Positions 1-7,727 of a stretch of DNA of 24,196 nt are shown here, in pieces. The stretch lies in NCBI GenBank assembly GCA_002495065.1, contig DADT01000028.1:96408-120603 (forward strand), written 5' to 3'. This stretch comes from Methanoregula sp. UBA471. GTDB taxonomy: Archaea; Halobacteriota; Methanomicrobia; Methanomicrobiales; Methanospirillaceae. Under the pieces are notes generated by a model, which saw only the letters and a program-made list of their open reading frames with translations, did no database searches and had not been told where the DNA came from. The translations under genes were made by a program, and so were the position numbers. Every line of letters starts with the position of its first letter. Positions within the stretch are counted from its first letter, which is position 1.

Positions 1-399
1 ATCGGAAAAGGAGATATCCGCCGTGGCGATGTCTGTGGCCCCGCAGAAGCACCCCCCACTGTTGCAGATGAATTTACTGCCCAGATCGTTGTGCTCCAGC
101 ACCCGAGCGCCCTTACCGTAGGATATACACCGGTTTTCCACTGCCACACTACCCAGACAGCGTGTACATTCGTGGAACTCAAAAAGAAACTTGACCCGCG
201 TTCAGGGCAGACAAAAGAGGAAAACCCGACGTTCCTCAAGACCGGGGATGCCGCAATTGTTGTAATCAAGCCGACAAAACCCATGGTTATCGAAACCGTA
301 AAGGAACTCCCGCAGCTCGGAAGGTTTGCCGTCCGTGATATGGGTTCAACGATTGCTGCCGGAATGTGTATCGCTATCCAGGCAAAACAAATGAGATAA
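1..399 (+). CDS. tuf: Translation elongation factor EF-1alpha, C-terminal part (5' truncated by the window)
   Basis: The frame is open from base 1 and encodes the last 132 residues of archaeal EF-1alpha (aEF1A), the GTPase that delivers aminoacyl-tRNA to the ribosome. What remains is domain III and part of domain II: the segments GYTPVFHCHT, TFVELKKKLD, GDAAIVVIKPTKPM and RFAVRDMGSTIAAG are characteristic of the family's C-terminal beta-barrels. The GTP-binding domain lies upstream of the window. The stop is followed 19 nt later by the rps10 ATG, matching the conserved archaeal str-type order in which tuf precedes rps10. The family identification is firm; the true gene start cannot be seen. 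Confidence 0.96.
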   Translation: MGKGDIRRGDVCGPAEAPPTVADEFTAQIVVLQHPSALTVGYTPVFHCHTTQTACTFVELKKKLDPRSGQTKEENPTFLKTGDAAIVVIKPTKPMVIETVKELPQLGRFAVRDMGSTIAAGMCIAIQAKQMR

Positions 400-418
400 T
401 TTTTTTGTGGTGTTGATC

Positions 419-727
419 ATGCAGAAAGCCAGAATTCGCCTGACAGGAACCGATTTTGATAAAGTAGAGATGGTCTGTGACAGAATCCGCGAGATTGCAG
501 AACGCACAGGTGTAAATCTGGCCGGTCCGATACCGCTTCCGACCAAACGACTGGTTGTCCCGATCCGCAAAAGCCCGGATGGAGAAGGAACAGCCACATG
601 GGACCGCTGGCAGATGCGTGTCCACAAACGCCTCATCGATATTGATGCGGATGAACGGGCACTCCGTCAGCTCATGCGCATCCAGGTGCCAAAAGATATC
701 GGTATTGAAATTGTATTAGAGAGTTAA
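419..727 (+). CDS. rps10: Small-subunit ribosomal protein S10
   Basis: A 102-residue protein of the normal length for archaeal S10 (uS10), a 30S head protein. Family hallmarks are the N-terminal KARIRLTGTD strand, the GPIPLPTKR loop and the VHKRLIDI segment, followed by the C-terminal strand ending IEIVLES. I chose ATG 419 over the in-frame GTG at 407 because it gives the standard N-terminus (MQKARIRL) and because GGTG at 409-412 is a well-placed ribosome-binding site for it. It sits 19 nt after the EF-1alpha stop and is probably cotranscribed with it. The next gene starts only 9 nt downstream. Confidence 0.96.
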   Translation: MQKARIRLTGTDFDKVEMVCDRIREIAERTGVNLAGPIPLPTKRLVVPIRKSPDGEGTATWDRWQMRVHKRLIDIDADERALRQLMRIQVPKDIGIEIVLES

Positions 728-736
728 AGGTGCGGC

Positions 737-2377
737 GTGCAGCAGGCCGCTGGGTTTTCCCAGAAAATCAAACATTTTTTTACTTTTGAAAGAACGTTTT
801 TTTTCATTCTTATTATTGCATTCCTGATTCGGTTCTGGCACCTGGATCTCAAGTTGCTTCACCATGACGAAGCGATTCATGCATGGTTTTCCTATGAACT
901 GCTGACCAGAGGTGCATGGGCATATGACCCGAGTTATCATGGGCCGTTCCTTTATTTTGTGACCGCTGGTATGTTCTCTTTCCTGGGAGATTCGGATCTC
1001 GTCGCCCGGATACTTCCGGCACTCTTCGGGTTCCTGCTCATCCCCCTTGTATGGTGTATTCACCGGATCGGTTACATCGATAAAAAACAGACCCTGCTTG
1101 CCGCTCTTCTCCTTGCCCTTTCTCCGGATATGGTGTACTTCTCCCGTTTCCTGCGTCATGATATCTTCATGCTCTTTTTTACGTTCCTCCTCCTTGTCGC
1201 CATCCTGTATTATTTCGAATACGGCCAGACAAAATACGCGATCGTCGGTGCACTTGCGACAGCAGGTGCGCTTTCCTGCAAAGAAGAAATGCCCGTTATC
1301 CTTCTCATCTTTGCATCATTTTTTATCTTTGCGATATATCGTCGGAAATTCACGCTGCCTCGCGAATGGAAATATGATCTTATCCTCGGGGCATTCATCG
1401 TTATTGCCATCATGAGTGTCCTGTATTCGGCATTCGGTGCTCATATCGACACCCTGGTTGGCCAGAATTTTACAGCAAACACCACCGGCTGGTATAAAGC
1501 GATCGAGCACTGGACAGCGATGCATAACCAGCAGCGCCTTGGGGGGCCGCTGTACTTCTATATTCCCTTATATTTTTTGTACGAACTGCCGATATTTATT
1601 CTTGCAATAGTCGGAACACTCCAGATCTTTGGCAAAGGACTTAATCCGTCACTGTTTATTAGACGACTGAAAAACCGGATCAAATACAGCGGGTCGTCTC
1701 CTGTCCCCACCGCTGAACTTGCTGCAATCAGCCTGCAGCAGCTGAAAAGCCGGGATGTTATTTCTACAAAATCTGACGAGTTCTTCCGGTTCTGTGCCTA
1801 CTGGATGATTACGGTCATGGCATTTTATGCAATTGTCGGGGAAAAAGTGCCATGGCTGATCATCCCCCAGCTCCTGCCAATGTGCATCGTAGCCGTCTAT
1901 AAACTGAACTGGCAGAAAATGGTGTTTGCCCTCGTAGGATGTCTCTTCCTCGCAGTCATGACATGGCACGTGGCATTCGTTCCAGCGGATATTAACGAAC
2001 CGATAGTCCAGGTACAGAATTCCGAAGATTTACGTGAAGTTATGCAGCTTATCGATGCATCCGACCATGTCGTAGTTGCGTCAAAAAATTACTGGCCCCT
2101 TCCCTGGTATTACCGGGGGGAGCGCTGGAATAAGATCAAATTTTATGGGGATATTGTCGAAGAACAGACACTTACCCAGGATAATCCCGGCGTCATCATC
2201 CTCCACGACGGAGCAAGCTACCCGTCTATCGAAGGATATGATAAGAAAACCTTCAAACTCGGATACTGGTTCTCATATTACGACAACGAGGACAGGATGA
2301 TAGCGTATTACCTCCACAGGGACGGCAGGATGGGCAGTATCAATATTGATGTGTTTACTCCCCATGAATGGTCATGA
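737..2377 (+). CDS. Agl23-type polytopic membrane glycosyltransferase / flippase-associated protein (TIGR03663 family)
   Basis: A 546-residue, highly hydrophobic protein with about ten or more membrane segments. The first luminal loop carries HHDEAIHAWF (D44-E45), the acidic pair typical of GT-C fold transferases that use polyprenyl-phosphate sugars, followed by GAWAYDPSYHGPFLYF. This pattern matches the archaeal/Chloroflexi family TIGR03663, whose haloarchaeal member is called Agl23 and is associated with protein N-glycosylation. The roughly 120-residue C-terminal part is soluble and probably extracytoplasmic. The start is GTG 737, 9 nt after rps10, preceded by AAGGTG (727-732), which suggests readthrough from the translation operon. 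The exact donor and acceptor are unknown; the family call comes from memory of its motifs. Confidence 0.82.
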   Translation: MQQAAGFSQKIKHFFTFERTFFFILIIAFLIRFWHLDLKLLHHDEAIHAWFSYELLTRGAWAYDPSYHGPFLYFVTAGMFSFLGDSDLVARILPALFGFLLIPLVWCIHRIGYIDKKQTLLAALLLALSPDMVYFSRFLRHDIFMLFFTFLLLVAILYYFEYGQTKYAIVGALATAGALSCKEEMPVILLIFASFFIFAIYRRKFTLPREWKYDLILGAFIVIAIMSVLYSAFGAHIDTLVGQNFTANTTGWYKAIEHWTAMHNQQRLGGPLYFYIPLYFLYELPIFILAIVGTLQIFGKGLNPSLFIRRLKNRIKYSGSSPVPTAELAAISLQQLKSRDVISTKSDEFFRFCAYWMITVMAFYAIVGEKVPWLIIPQLLPMCIVAVYKLNWQKMVFALVGCLFLAVMTWHVAFVPADINEPIVQVQNSEDLREVMQLIDASDHVVVASKNYWPLPWYYRGERWNKIKFYGDIVEEQTLTQDNPGVIILHDGASYPSIEGYDKKTFKLGYWFSYYDNEDRMIAYYLHRDGRMGSINIDVFTPHEWS

Positions 2378-2900
2378 AGATTCGTCATAAATTTTATCAA
2401 TTTTTGAGGGATTAATGCTCTATCCAATGATTCAGCGGGAGTCCGGCTGATTCCACCCATATGAGGTTTGGGTATTCATCGCGTTTTGATCTCATTATTG
2501 TTAGAGTCTGAAGCATTTCATCACGAGGAGGGAAGGGTGGTCGAGGTGGGGGGAGTCAAGAGGGGAGACAGGCACTGTCCCTTCCTTGATTACTATCGAT
2601 TTTTTCAGGTTCTATGAGAATTGATTTTTTTTTTCGTGATGGAGTTCCGGAATATGAATTCTCGTAAATAATTCGATAATACCATCCTATTCATAGAATG
2701 ATACTATATGCTTCAAAATCTCACTATGATTTTTGTCATTGCCGGATCTGATACTGCAATAATTTTTCCCGAAATCGCTTATCCAAATCTGATTTTCCCA
2801 TCGCAAGCGAGTAAGATACTGAAATTCTCTGACACCTGTATTTCATTATATGTCAGAAAACTTTTGGCCAGACCAGCCCCATGGCCGATCCTGTACATAG
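2378..2900. other. Non-coding stretch between agl23-like gene and repeat copy A
   Basis: About 520 bases without a convincing gene. It is AT-rich apart from a G-rich patch (2526-2554) immediately before an imperfect hairpin at 2556-2589. Short open frames here (for example one beginning at 2708 on +) run through into the repeat and have no recognisable composition or ribosome-binding site. No tRNA, CRISPR array or transposase fragment was seen. Confidence 0.6.
2556..2589. repeat. Imperfect stem-loop downstream of the agl23-like gene
   Basis: TCAAG (2556-2560) pairs with CTTGA (2585-2589). An inner arm, GGGAGACAG, pairs with CTGTCCC with one bulged base pair position around a GCA loop. It lies about 180 bases after the agl23 stop and is followed after some distance by T-rich DNA (2624-2635), so it could stabilise or end the transcript. 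Function is not established. Confidence 0.4.
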
Positions 2901-3270
2901 TAAAAAAGAAAGAAGAAAGTGTTCTGTACAATTCCTCATTATTCCTGAGGTTGTCGGTGAGGAACTCTCCCTGCCGGTACCGCCGCGTCCCAAACCACAT
3001 CCCCTCCCGCTTTCGGTCTTCGTAACATTGCTATATTCGACCTCACCCGCTCCCGTCGGGCATCGTTGAGTAATTCCAGACCGGTTCCGCATTTTTCCGA
3101 ATAATGACCTCTAAAATCCGGGGGGGCGGGGGAAATAAGGTACAACCGGGCTCGTAGCAGGCTCCGGTGTACGAGAATTCCCCTGGGATTTTTTTACGGT
3201 GAAAAACGCCCCTCTGACGATAACATCCGGCCTGGTCTTCGGTGAGAGCACCTATAAAAAACAAGATTTC
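2901..3270 (-). repeat. Dispersed repeat, copy A (partner of 20381-20747)
   Basis: Read on the minus strand, this segment aligns almost end to end with 20381-20747 on the plus strand. A 66-base core is identical (2980-3045 here, 20604-20669 there), flanked by segments with scattered substitutions and a few small indels. It opens with a TATA-like TTTTTTATAGG (3251-3262 region) and closes with CCTCA/TGAGG (2934-2950), followed by a T-rich run (2901-2918 on the minus strand). It begins 38 bases beyond the stop of the anchored-protein gene at 3308. Open frames inside are conserved only because the DNA is; I see no evidence that they are translated. Copy number elsewhere in the genome is unknown. 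Confidence 0.85.
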
Positions 3271-3279
3271 TACAAAGTT

Positions 3280-3291
3280 AAAAAAAGAAAA
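3280..3291 (-). terminator. Oligo-T terminator of the cetZ operon
   Basis: On the minus strand, T-runs of 4 and 7 bases separated by one C lie 17-28 bases beyond the stop codon of the anchored-protein gene. Archaeal RNA polymerase terminates at such oligo-T tracts. No hairpin precedes them. Confidence 0.5.
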
Positions 3292-3307
3292 TAATGATTT
3301 CGGTGAA

Positions 3308-4417
3308 TCAGCCGAGTTCATCCCATTGAGAGCGTTTCCGGTAGATAATGACACCCACGACAATCAGGACAACCGCGACGATACCCAGGATGATAAATAA
3401 ACTTCCCCCAATATTCGGGATGGGCAGGGAAAATCCCGATGAGATCTGTTTCTGGCGTGCGAGTGCGTCTGTATAGGATTCATTTCCTTTTGAGTAGGCA
3501 TCCTGCGCCTTTACACGTGCCTGTGGATACTTGCCATTGGCAATATCATCGTTTGCATTCGAGAGATAACTCACCGCGACTTCACGTTTGGCAACAATAG
3601 CTGGCAACTGGTTATCATTTGCCGTGCTGGAGTTGCCTTTAAACCAGCCGATGATGGCATCCACATTACTGATGGGAACCTGGGCAGCTGCAACTTCATT
3701 TTCCGCCCACGCCTTGTCGAGAGCGCTTTCCCCGGCTTCTATCGCAGCGGTGGATTCGTTGAGATCGGTCAGCGCCGCAGCATACTCATTCGAGGGGCGG
3801 GAACGGGCTGAGTCCAGTTCCTGCCTGGCTTCGTTGTATTTTACCTCGGCCGCAGATGTGTCGATTCCGAGTGCAGCCTTTTCATCGATATGCGTCCTGT
3901 AGACCTGAAGGTCGGCATCACGTGATGCAATCACTGAAGCAACTTCTCCGGTGTTGATGACAAGCGCCGTTTTTTCGACCTGGGTACTGGTCAGGGCTTT
4001 ACCATTTGAATCGTATTCTGTGATCCTGATAACGGTTTTATTAGTTGTCTGGGTAACAATGGGGGCGACCCCTTCCAGAGTGACCCGGACAGATACCTCA
4101 TCGTTTGTTTTGTAATTGAGCTCGAATCCGCTTATGGTAAGGGTTCGTCCTCCCATGACAGGACGCAGATTTTCAATACCATTCACGATTATGGTGTAGG
4201 TCCATCGTGGCTTTTCGAGATCGGAGAACAGCTGGAGCTCGCTATCGGAAGCAAATACACCGGAATTTTCGATCTTGAATGATACCGTTACCGGAGTCGA
4301 CGGAGTCAGTGACCCTGAAGGATCAATCGATATCGATGATACAGAAAATGCAGACACGGTCTGAGTGCACACAATGAGTAATAGTATAAGAACAGTCCAT
4401 TTCATTAATCCCTTCAT
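3308..4417 (-). CDS. Exported coiled-coil surface protein with C-terminal membrane anchor, unknown function
   Basis: About 369 residues. It has a clear signal peptide (MKGLMKWTVLILLLIVCTQ, cleavage probably after VSA), then a beta-rich domain of about 110 residues with a CARDB-like feel (PVTVSFKIENSGVFASDS). A long Ala/Asp/Glu-rich helical region of probable coiled coil follows (about residues 155-320), with several N-glycosylation sequons (NKT, NES, NSS). A single C-terminal membrane segment (IILGIVAVVLIVVGVIIY) ends in RKRSQ, putting most of the protein outside. I prefer ATG 4417, which has GAGGT 5 nt upstream; an ATG at 4429 overlaps the cetZ stop but has no such site. The translationally coupled position behind cetZ suggests a related envelope or cell-shape role. 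I do not recognise the family. Confidence 0.82.
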   Translation of the reverse strand: MKGLMKWTVLILLLIVCTQTVSAFSVSSISIDPSGSLTPSTPVTVSFKIENSGVFASDSELQLFSDLEKPRWTYTIIVNGIENLRPVMGGRTLTISGFELNYKTNDEVSVRVTLEGVAPIVTQTTNKTVIRITEYDSNGKALTSTQVEKTALVINTGEVASVIASRDADLQVYRTHIDEKAALGIDTSAAEVKYNEARQELDSARSRPSNEYAAALTDLNESTAAIEAGESALDKAWAENEVAAAQVPISNVDAIIGWFKGNSSTANDNQLPAIVAKREVAVSYLSNANDDIANGKYPQARVKAQDAYSKGNESYTDALARQKQISSGFSLPIPNIGGSLFIILGIVAVVLIVVGVIIYRKRSQWDELG

Positions 4418-4425
4418 GGTAAACC

Positions 4426-5604
4426 TCATTCGAATAATGGATCTATGCCCTCTTCAAACATAGTCGATTTTTTCTCCTTGGATTTTATAACATCTTCCTT
4501 TGTCTCTTTAGCAATGTCGAGAAGTTCCTTGATTCTTGGCGCATTTCCGACAGTCGCCAGCATGACTACCGCTGCAACATACTCGCTGTTGACCGGGTAA
4601 TCACCACCCCGCACCTCGACCCCCGCAATGTTCTCTTCAACCCAGCTCTTTGCCTTTTCAACACCTTTACGATCCATTTCATCGGGAGGTCCTGCGAGCA
4701 GGACAAGGGCACGTTCTGCAGTGGAGTAGTCGCAGGGAAGAGTAAGCCTGCCCAGCATCGCCCTGCGTACGAGCGAAACGATTTTAGCAGTTTTATCCTC
4801 ACCGAGCAGGACTTCTTCATTTGCCTCCCGTTTTTTACCAAACTTGTCCTTCAGGCCTCTCACGAGTCCCCGCTTTTTCTTTGTCTGCCTGCTCATCACT
4901 TCGCTGATCGCATATCCAACGGAAGTGATACCTCCACCCCTGAGCGTGTTGATGATTTCGCTTGAATCGACAACCATTTCGCCAACGCCCATTTTGCTTA
5001 CCTCGCCGGCCCGGAAAAGCACGCCGAACCTTCGGACAACTTCATTATTCAGGCGCTGAAATGCACCTTTCACGCTTTCGCCTTCATTTTTCCAGGCACT
5101 GTTGTCAAAGATAAACGTGTTGTCACACTCATTTACCAGGGTCGTCAGGCTGCGGGCTGCATTATAGGAATACAACCGCCCTTCTTCCGGTGCGGGAATA
5201 ATCCCCAGTGCGTAGACCGGCTCGCGGTAAATGCGTTTAAGATGCCGTGCAAGTACCGGCGATCCACCCGATCCGGTTCCTCCCCCGAGACCTGCAACGA
5301 TGACGAAGGCATCAACGTCATGGGTCCCGCGGGTATCGATAGCACTGATAATGCTGTCAATTTCATCTGCCGTGACCCGTGCCCCGGTTACGTTGTCAGT
5401 ACCGACCCCGTGGCCCTTGAGCATGGTCTGCCCGATGAGTATCCTGTCCTTCATCTCAATATTTTTTAAACCCATCAGGTCCGTTCGCGCTGTGTTGACG
5501 GCAATTCCCCTGAAACTGGTTGTTCCGAGCTTCCTGTCCTGCTCGATAAACATATCGACAATTTTGCCGCCCGCTTGACCAAAACCTATGAAAAATACGC
5601 GCAT
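4426..5604 (-). CDS. cetZ: CetZ-like tubulin/FtsZ superfamily GTPase
   Basis: A 392-residue protein of the usual length for the archaeal CetZ group of the tubulin/FtsZ superfamily: cytoskeletal GTPases that in haloarchaea control cell shape rather than division. The N-terminal nucleotide motif is FGQAGGK (residues 8-14) and the tubulin signature GGGTGSG spans residues 107-113, followed by LGIIPAPEEG and the N-rich loop AWKNEGES. The C-terminus is acidic (EEGIDPLFE), as in tubulins. A basic insert (RQTKKKRGLVRGLKDKFGKK, about residues 238-259) is notable. A GGTG site precedes ATG 5604 by 7 nt. It is the first gene of a two-gene operon with the anchored coiled-coil protein. That it is CetZ rather than FtsZ1/2 follows from the MRVFFIGFGQAGGK start and overall length. 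Confidence 0.88.
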   Translation of the reverse strand: MRVFFIGFGQAGGKIVDMFIEQDRKLGTTSFRGIAVNTARTDLMGLKNIEMKDRILIGQTMLKGHGVGTDNVTGARVTADEIDSIISAIDTRGTHDVDAFVIVAGLGGGTGSGGSPVLARHLKRIYREPVYALGIIPAPEEGRLYSYNAARSLTTLVNECDNTFIFDNSAWKNEGESVKGAFQRLNNEVVRRFGVLFRAGEVSKMGVGEMVVDSSEIINTLRGGGITSVGYAISEVMSRQTKKKRGLVRGLKDKFGKKREANEEVLLGEDKTAKIVSLVRRAMLGRLTLPCDYSTAERALVLLAGPPDEMDRKGVEKAKSWVEENIAGVEVRGGDYPVNSEYVAAVVMLATVGNAPRIKELLDIAKETKEDVIKSKEKKSTMFEEGIDPLFE

Positions 5605-5651
5605 CTGGTGACACCATCCAATGGGCTCAAAGATATCTGCAATCTAATATT

Positions 5652-5660
5652 CTTTTAAGT
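5652..5660 (-). promoter_or_regulatory. Probable TATA box of cetZ
   Basis: On the minus strand CTTAAAAGA lies about 50 nt before the cetZ ATG, which would put transcription start near 5629 with a short leader containing the GGTG ribosome-binding site. Identified by pattern only. Confidence 0.45.
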
Positions 5661-5720
5661 GATTTGCTGGTATAACGGTTGATTTCGACAATACAAAAAC
5701 TTTCTTATAGTTTCTCCGAG

Positions 5721-5730
5721 GGTATAAATC
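5721..5730 (+). promoter_or_regulatory. Probable TATA box of the envelope-glycan operon
   Basis: GGTATAAATC is a near-canonical archaeal TATA element. Initiation about 25 nt downstream would give a leader of roughly 40 nt before ATG 5795. It lies in the divergent gap shared with cetZ. Confidence 0.55.
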
Positions 5731-5794
5731 CAATTTACCGTAATTATCCGGAGCCTTTTTCATTTCGCCCCGAAAATACTATAGAATACTTACC

Positions 5795-7024
5795 ATGAGG
5801 ATCGGAATAATCGGGGGAGGGTTAACAGGACTCACTGCTGCCAGAAGGCTCACGCATGAGCATGAGGTCGATCTGTTCGAAAAAATGCCTTACCTCGGTG
5901 GTTGTCTTTCATCATATACTGTGAACGATTACTGGATTGAGAGGTACTACCACCATTGTTTCTCCCATGATAATCGCCTTTTTGCGCTTATAGATGAATT
6001 AGGTCTTTCTGACAGGCTTGAATGGAGAACGGGTACTACCGGGTATTTTGCTCATAACAGGATTTACCCCCTCAGCACTCCCCTGCAGATCCTCATGTAT
6101 CCGGAATTATCTCTTATCGATAAAATAAAACTCGGGTTGCTCACCTTCAGGGCAAAAAAAACAGATCTTGCAACTCTTGATGATGTTCCGGCCTATCAGT
6201 ATATCATAGAACATCTCGGCAAAAACGTGTATTCGTCTTTTTTCGAACCTCTCCTGAAGAGTAAGTTCGGGAATCGGAGAAAGGATGTCTCAGCAGCCTG
6301 GCTGTTCAGCCGTATTGCAATCCGCTCCGACCGTGGTATGTCCGGGGAACGCCTGGGATACATGAAGGGAGGATTTCACCAGATTATTGATGCACTCGAA
6401 AGGTCTGTTGAATCAAAAGGGGGAAAGATTCAGAAGCAAACCACGGTTTCTTCTGTTTCTTACCGGAACGGATCATGGGAGATAAACGGTACCCGCTACG
6501 ATGCAATTGTTTCTACCATCCCTCCCCAGGAACTCGAACGCTTTGGCGGCCCGGTACTTTCGCCGGTTCCCTACCAGGGGGCCGCATGCATGACACTTGG
6601 TATTGATCGGGATGTGACCGGAGGCATTTACTGGCTGAACATGAAGGATCCTGCTCCCTACGGGGCGGTTGTTGCCCACACAAATTTTATTCCTCCTGAC
6701 CGGTATGGCGAACATATCGTGTACCTTGCCTCGTACTTCTCCGGCAAGGTACCACCGAACCTCGATACACAGATGCTTACAGATTTCTGTAACCGTTTTT
6801 CCCTGGCAGAAGACGAGATCCACTGGCACAGGATGGCAATCGATCCCTGGGCAGGGCCGGTATATACTACAGGATATCGCTCGCTCATCCCCGCCTATGA
6901 ACACCGGGGACTTTACATGGCAGGGATGTTCTCCCGGACAAATTATCCGGAGAGGAGCATGGAAGGGTCCATACGTGCGGGATCCGAAGTAGCTGAATGC
7001 ATCGGGAGGCGTTCCGGTGACTGA
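5795..7024 (+). CDS. FAD-dependent oxidoreductase, protoporphyrinogen oxidase/amine oxidase-like
   Basis: A 409-residue flavoprotein. The Rossmann dinucleotide motif starts at residue 3 (IGIIGGGLTGLTAARRL), with the acidic ribose-binding residue in HEVDLFEK about 20 residues on. The C-terminal FAD-contact segment is GLYMAGMFSRTNYPERSMEGSIRAG, typical of the HemY/amine-oxidase superfamily (COG1232). Members of this group often sit in polysaccharide or glycolipid loci, like UDP-galactopyranose mutase and sugar or lipid oxidases. Here it leads a four-gene overlapping cluster with a GT2 and a flippase-like protein, so a role in haem synthesis is unlikely. A sugar or polyprenyl-lipid modification is inferred from context. 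No strong ribosome-binding site precedes the ATG. Confidence 0.82.
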   Translation: MRIGIIGGGLTGLTAARRLTHEHEVDLFEKMPYLGGCLSSYTVNDYWIERYYHHCFSHDNRLFALIDELGLSDRLEWRTGTTGYFAHNRIYPLSTPLQILMYPELSLIDKIKLGLLTFRAKKTDLATLDDVPAYQYIIEHLGKNVYSSFFEPLLKSKFGNRRKDVSAAWLFSRIAIRSDRGMSGERLGYMKGGFHQIIDALERSVESKGGKIQKQTTVSSVSYRNGSWEINGTRYDAIVSTIPPQELERFGGPVLSPVPYQGAACMTLGIDRDVTGGIYWLNMKDPAPYGAVVAHTNFIPPDRYGEHIVYLASYFSGKVPPNLDTQMLTDFCNRFSLAEDEIHWHRMAIDPWAGPVYTTGYRSLIPAYEHRGLYMAGMFSRTNYPERSMEGSIRAGSEVAECIGRRSGD

Positions 7025-7727
7025 GGTGACTGCGATCATACCTGTTTTCAATGACCGTTGTTCCCTGGAGACTGCCATCCCCCGATCTGTCGATACCCTT
7101 TCCCGGATTACAGAACAATTTGAACTGATTGTCGCAGAAGACGGCAGCACCGACGGCAGTGCCGGCCTTGTAAAAGAGTATGAACAGAAGGATCCGCGTA
7201 TTCGTCTCCTTCACAGTGATGAACGCCTGGGGCGAGGTAAAGCCCTTAACCGTGCAATTGGTGAATCCGCCGGTTCGATTGTATGTTATTATGACGTTGA
7301 CCTTGCAACAGATATGCACCATCTCCCCGAGCTGATATATGCTATCCGTGAAGGGGCAGATATTGCCACCGGATCACGGCTCGTTCCTGGCAGCGACATT
7401 GTTCGCACCGGGGGTCGTGAGATAGCAAGCCGCTCCTATAACTTTCTTGTCAGGTTATTTCTGGGAAGCAGGATCTACGATCACCAGTGCGGGTTCAAGG
7501 CGTTTAATAAAGAAAAGGTAATTCGCATACTTCCTGCCGTACGCTCAAATCACTGGTTCTGGGACACGGAACTCCTTGTCCGGGCACAGCGGAATGGACT
7601 CATCGTCCGGGAATTTCCCGTTCGCTGGAGAGCCGGAAAAGGCACAACGGTAAAAATAAACGATGTTTTTGAGATGGGATCGTCGATTCTGAGATTGTGG
7701 TGGCAGATCCATGTATCGAAAGATTAG
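7017..7727 (+). CDS. Family 2 glycosyltransferase, dolichyl-phosphate sugar synthase-like
   Basis: A 236-residue GT-A fold enzyme. It has the nucleotide-binding start VTAIIPVFNDR, the EDGSTDGS turn, YYDVDLATD carrying the metal-binding DxD, HQCGFKAF and the distal VRW motif. This set is typical of Alg5/DPM1-like enzymes that move a sugar from a nucleotide onto dolichyl phosphate at the cytoplasmic membrane face. It has no C-terminal membrane segments, so it is the soluble type. GTG 7017 overlaps the previous gene by 8 nt and has GGGAGGC (7004-7010) just upstream; an in-frame GTG at 7026 is an alternative. It would provide the lipid-linked sugar for the membrane proteins downstream. The sugar specificity cannot be read from the sequence. 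Confidence 0.85.
   Translation: MTEVTAIIPVFNDRCSLETAIPRSVDTLSRITEQFELIVAEDGSTDGSAGLVKEYEQKDPRIRLLHSDERLGRGKALNRAIGESAGSIVCYYDVDLATDMHHLPELIYAIREGADIATGSRLVPGSDIVRTGGREIASRSYNFLVRLFLGSRIYDHQCGFKAFNKEKVIRILPAVRSNHWFWDTELLVRAQRNGLIVREFPVRWRAGKGTTVKINDVFEMGSSILRLWWQIHVSKD

Noticed and set aside
2708..3025. A 105-codon plus-strand frame in the first intergenic region
   Set aside because: It runs from unique DNA into the repeat, and the corresponding frame is not preserved around copy B; no ribosome-binding site.
6473..7150. A 225-codon minus-strand frame across the oxidoreductase and GT2 genes
   Set aside because: Both plus-strand genes have clear motifs; the antisense frame has none.
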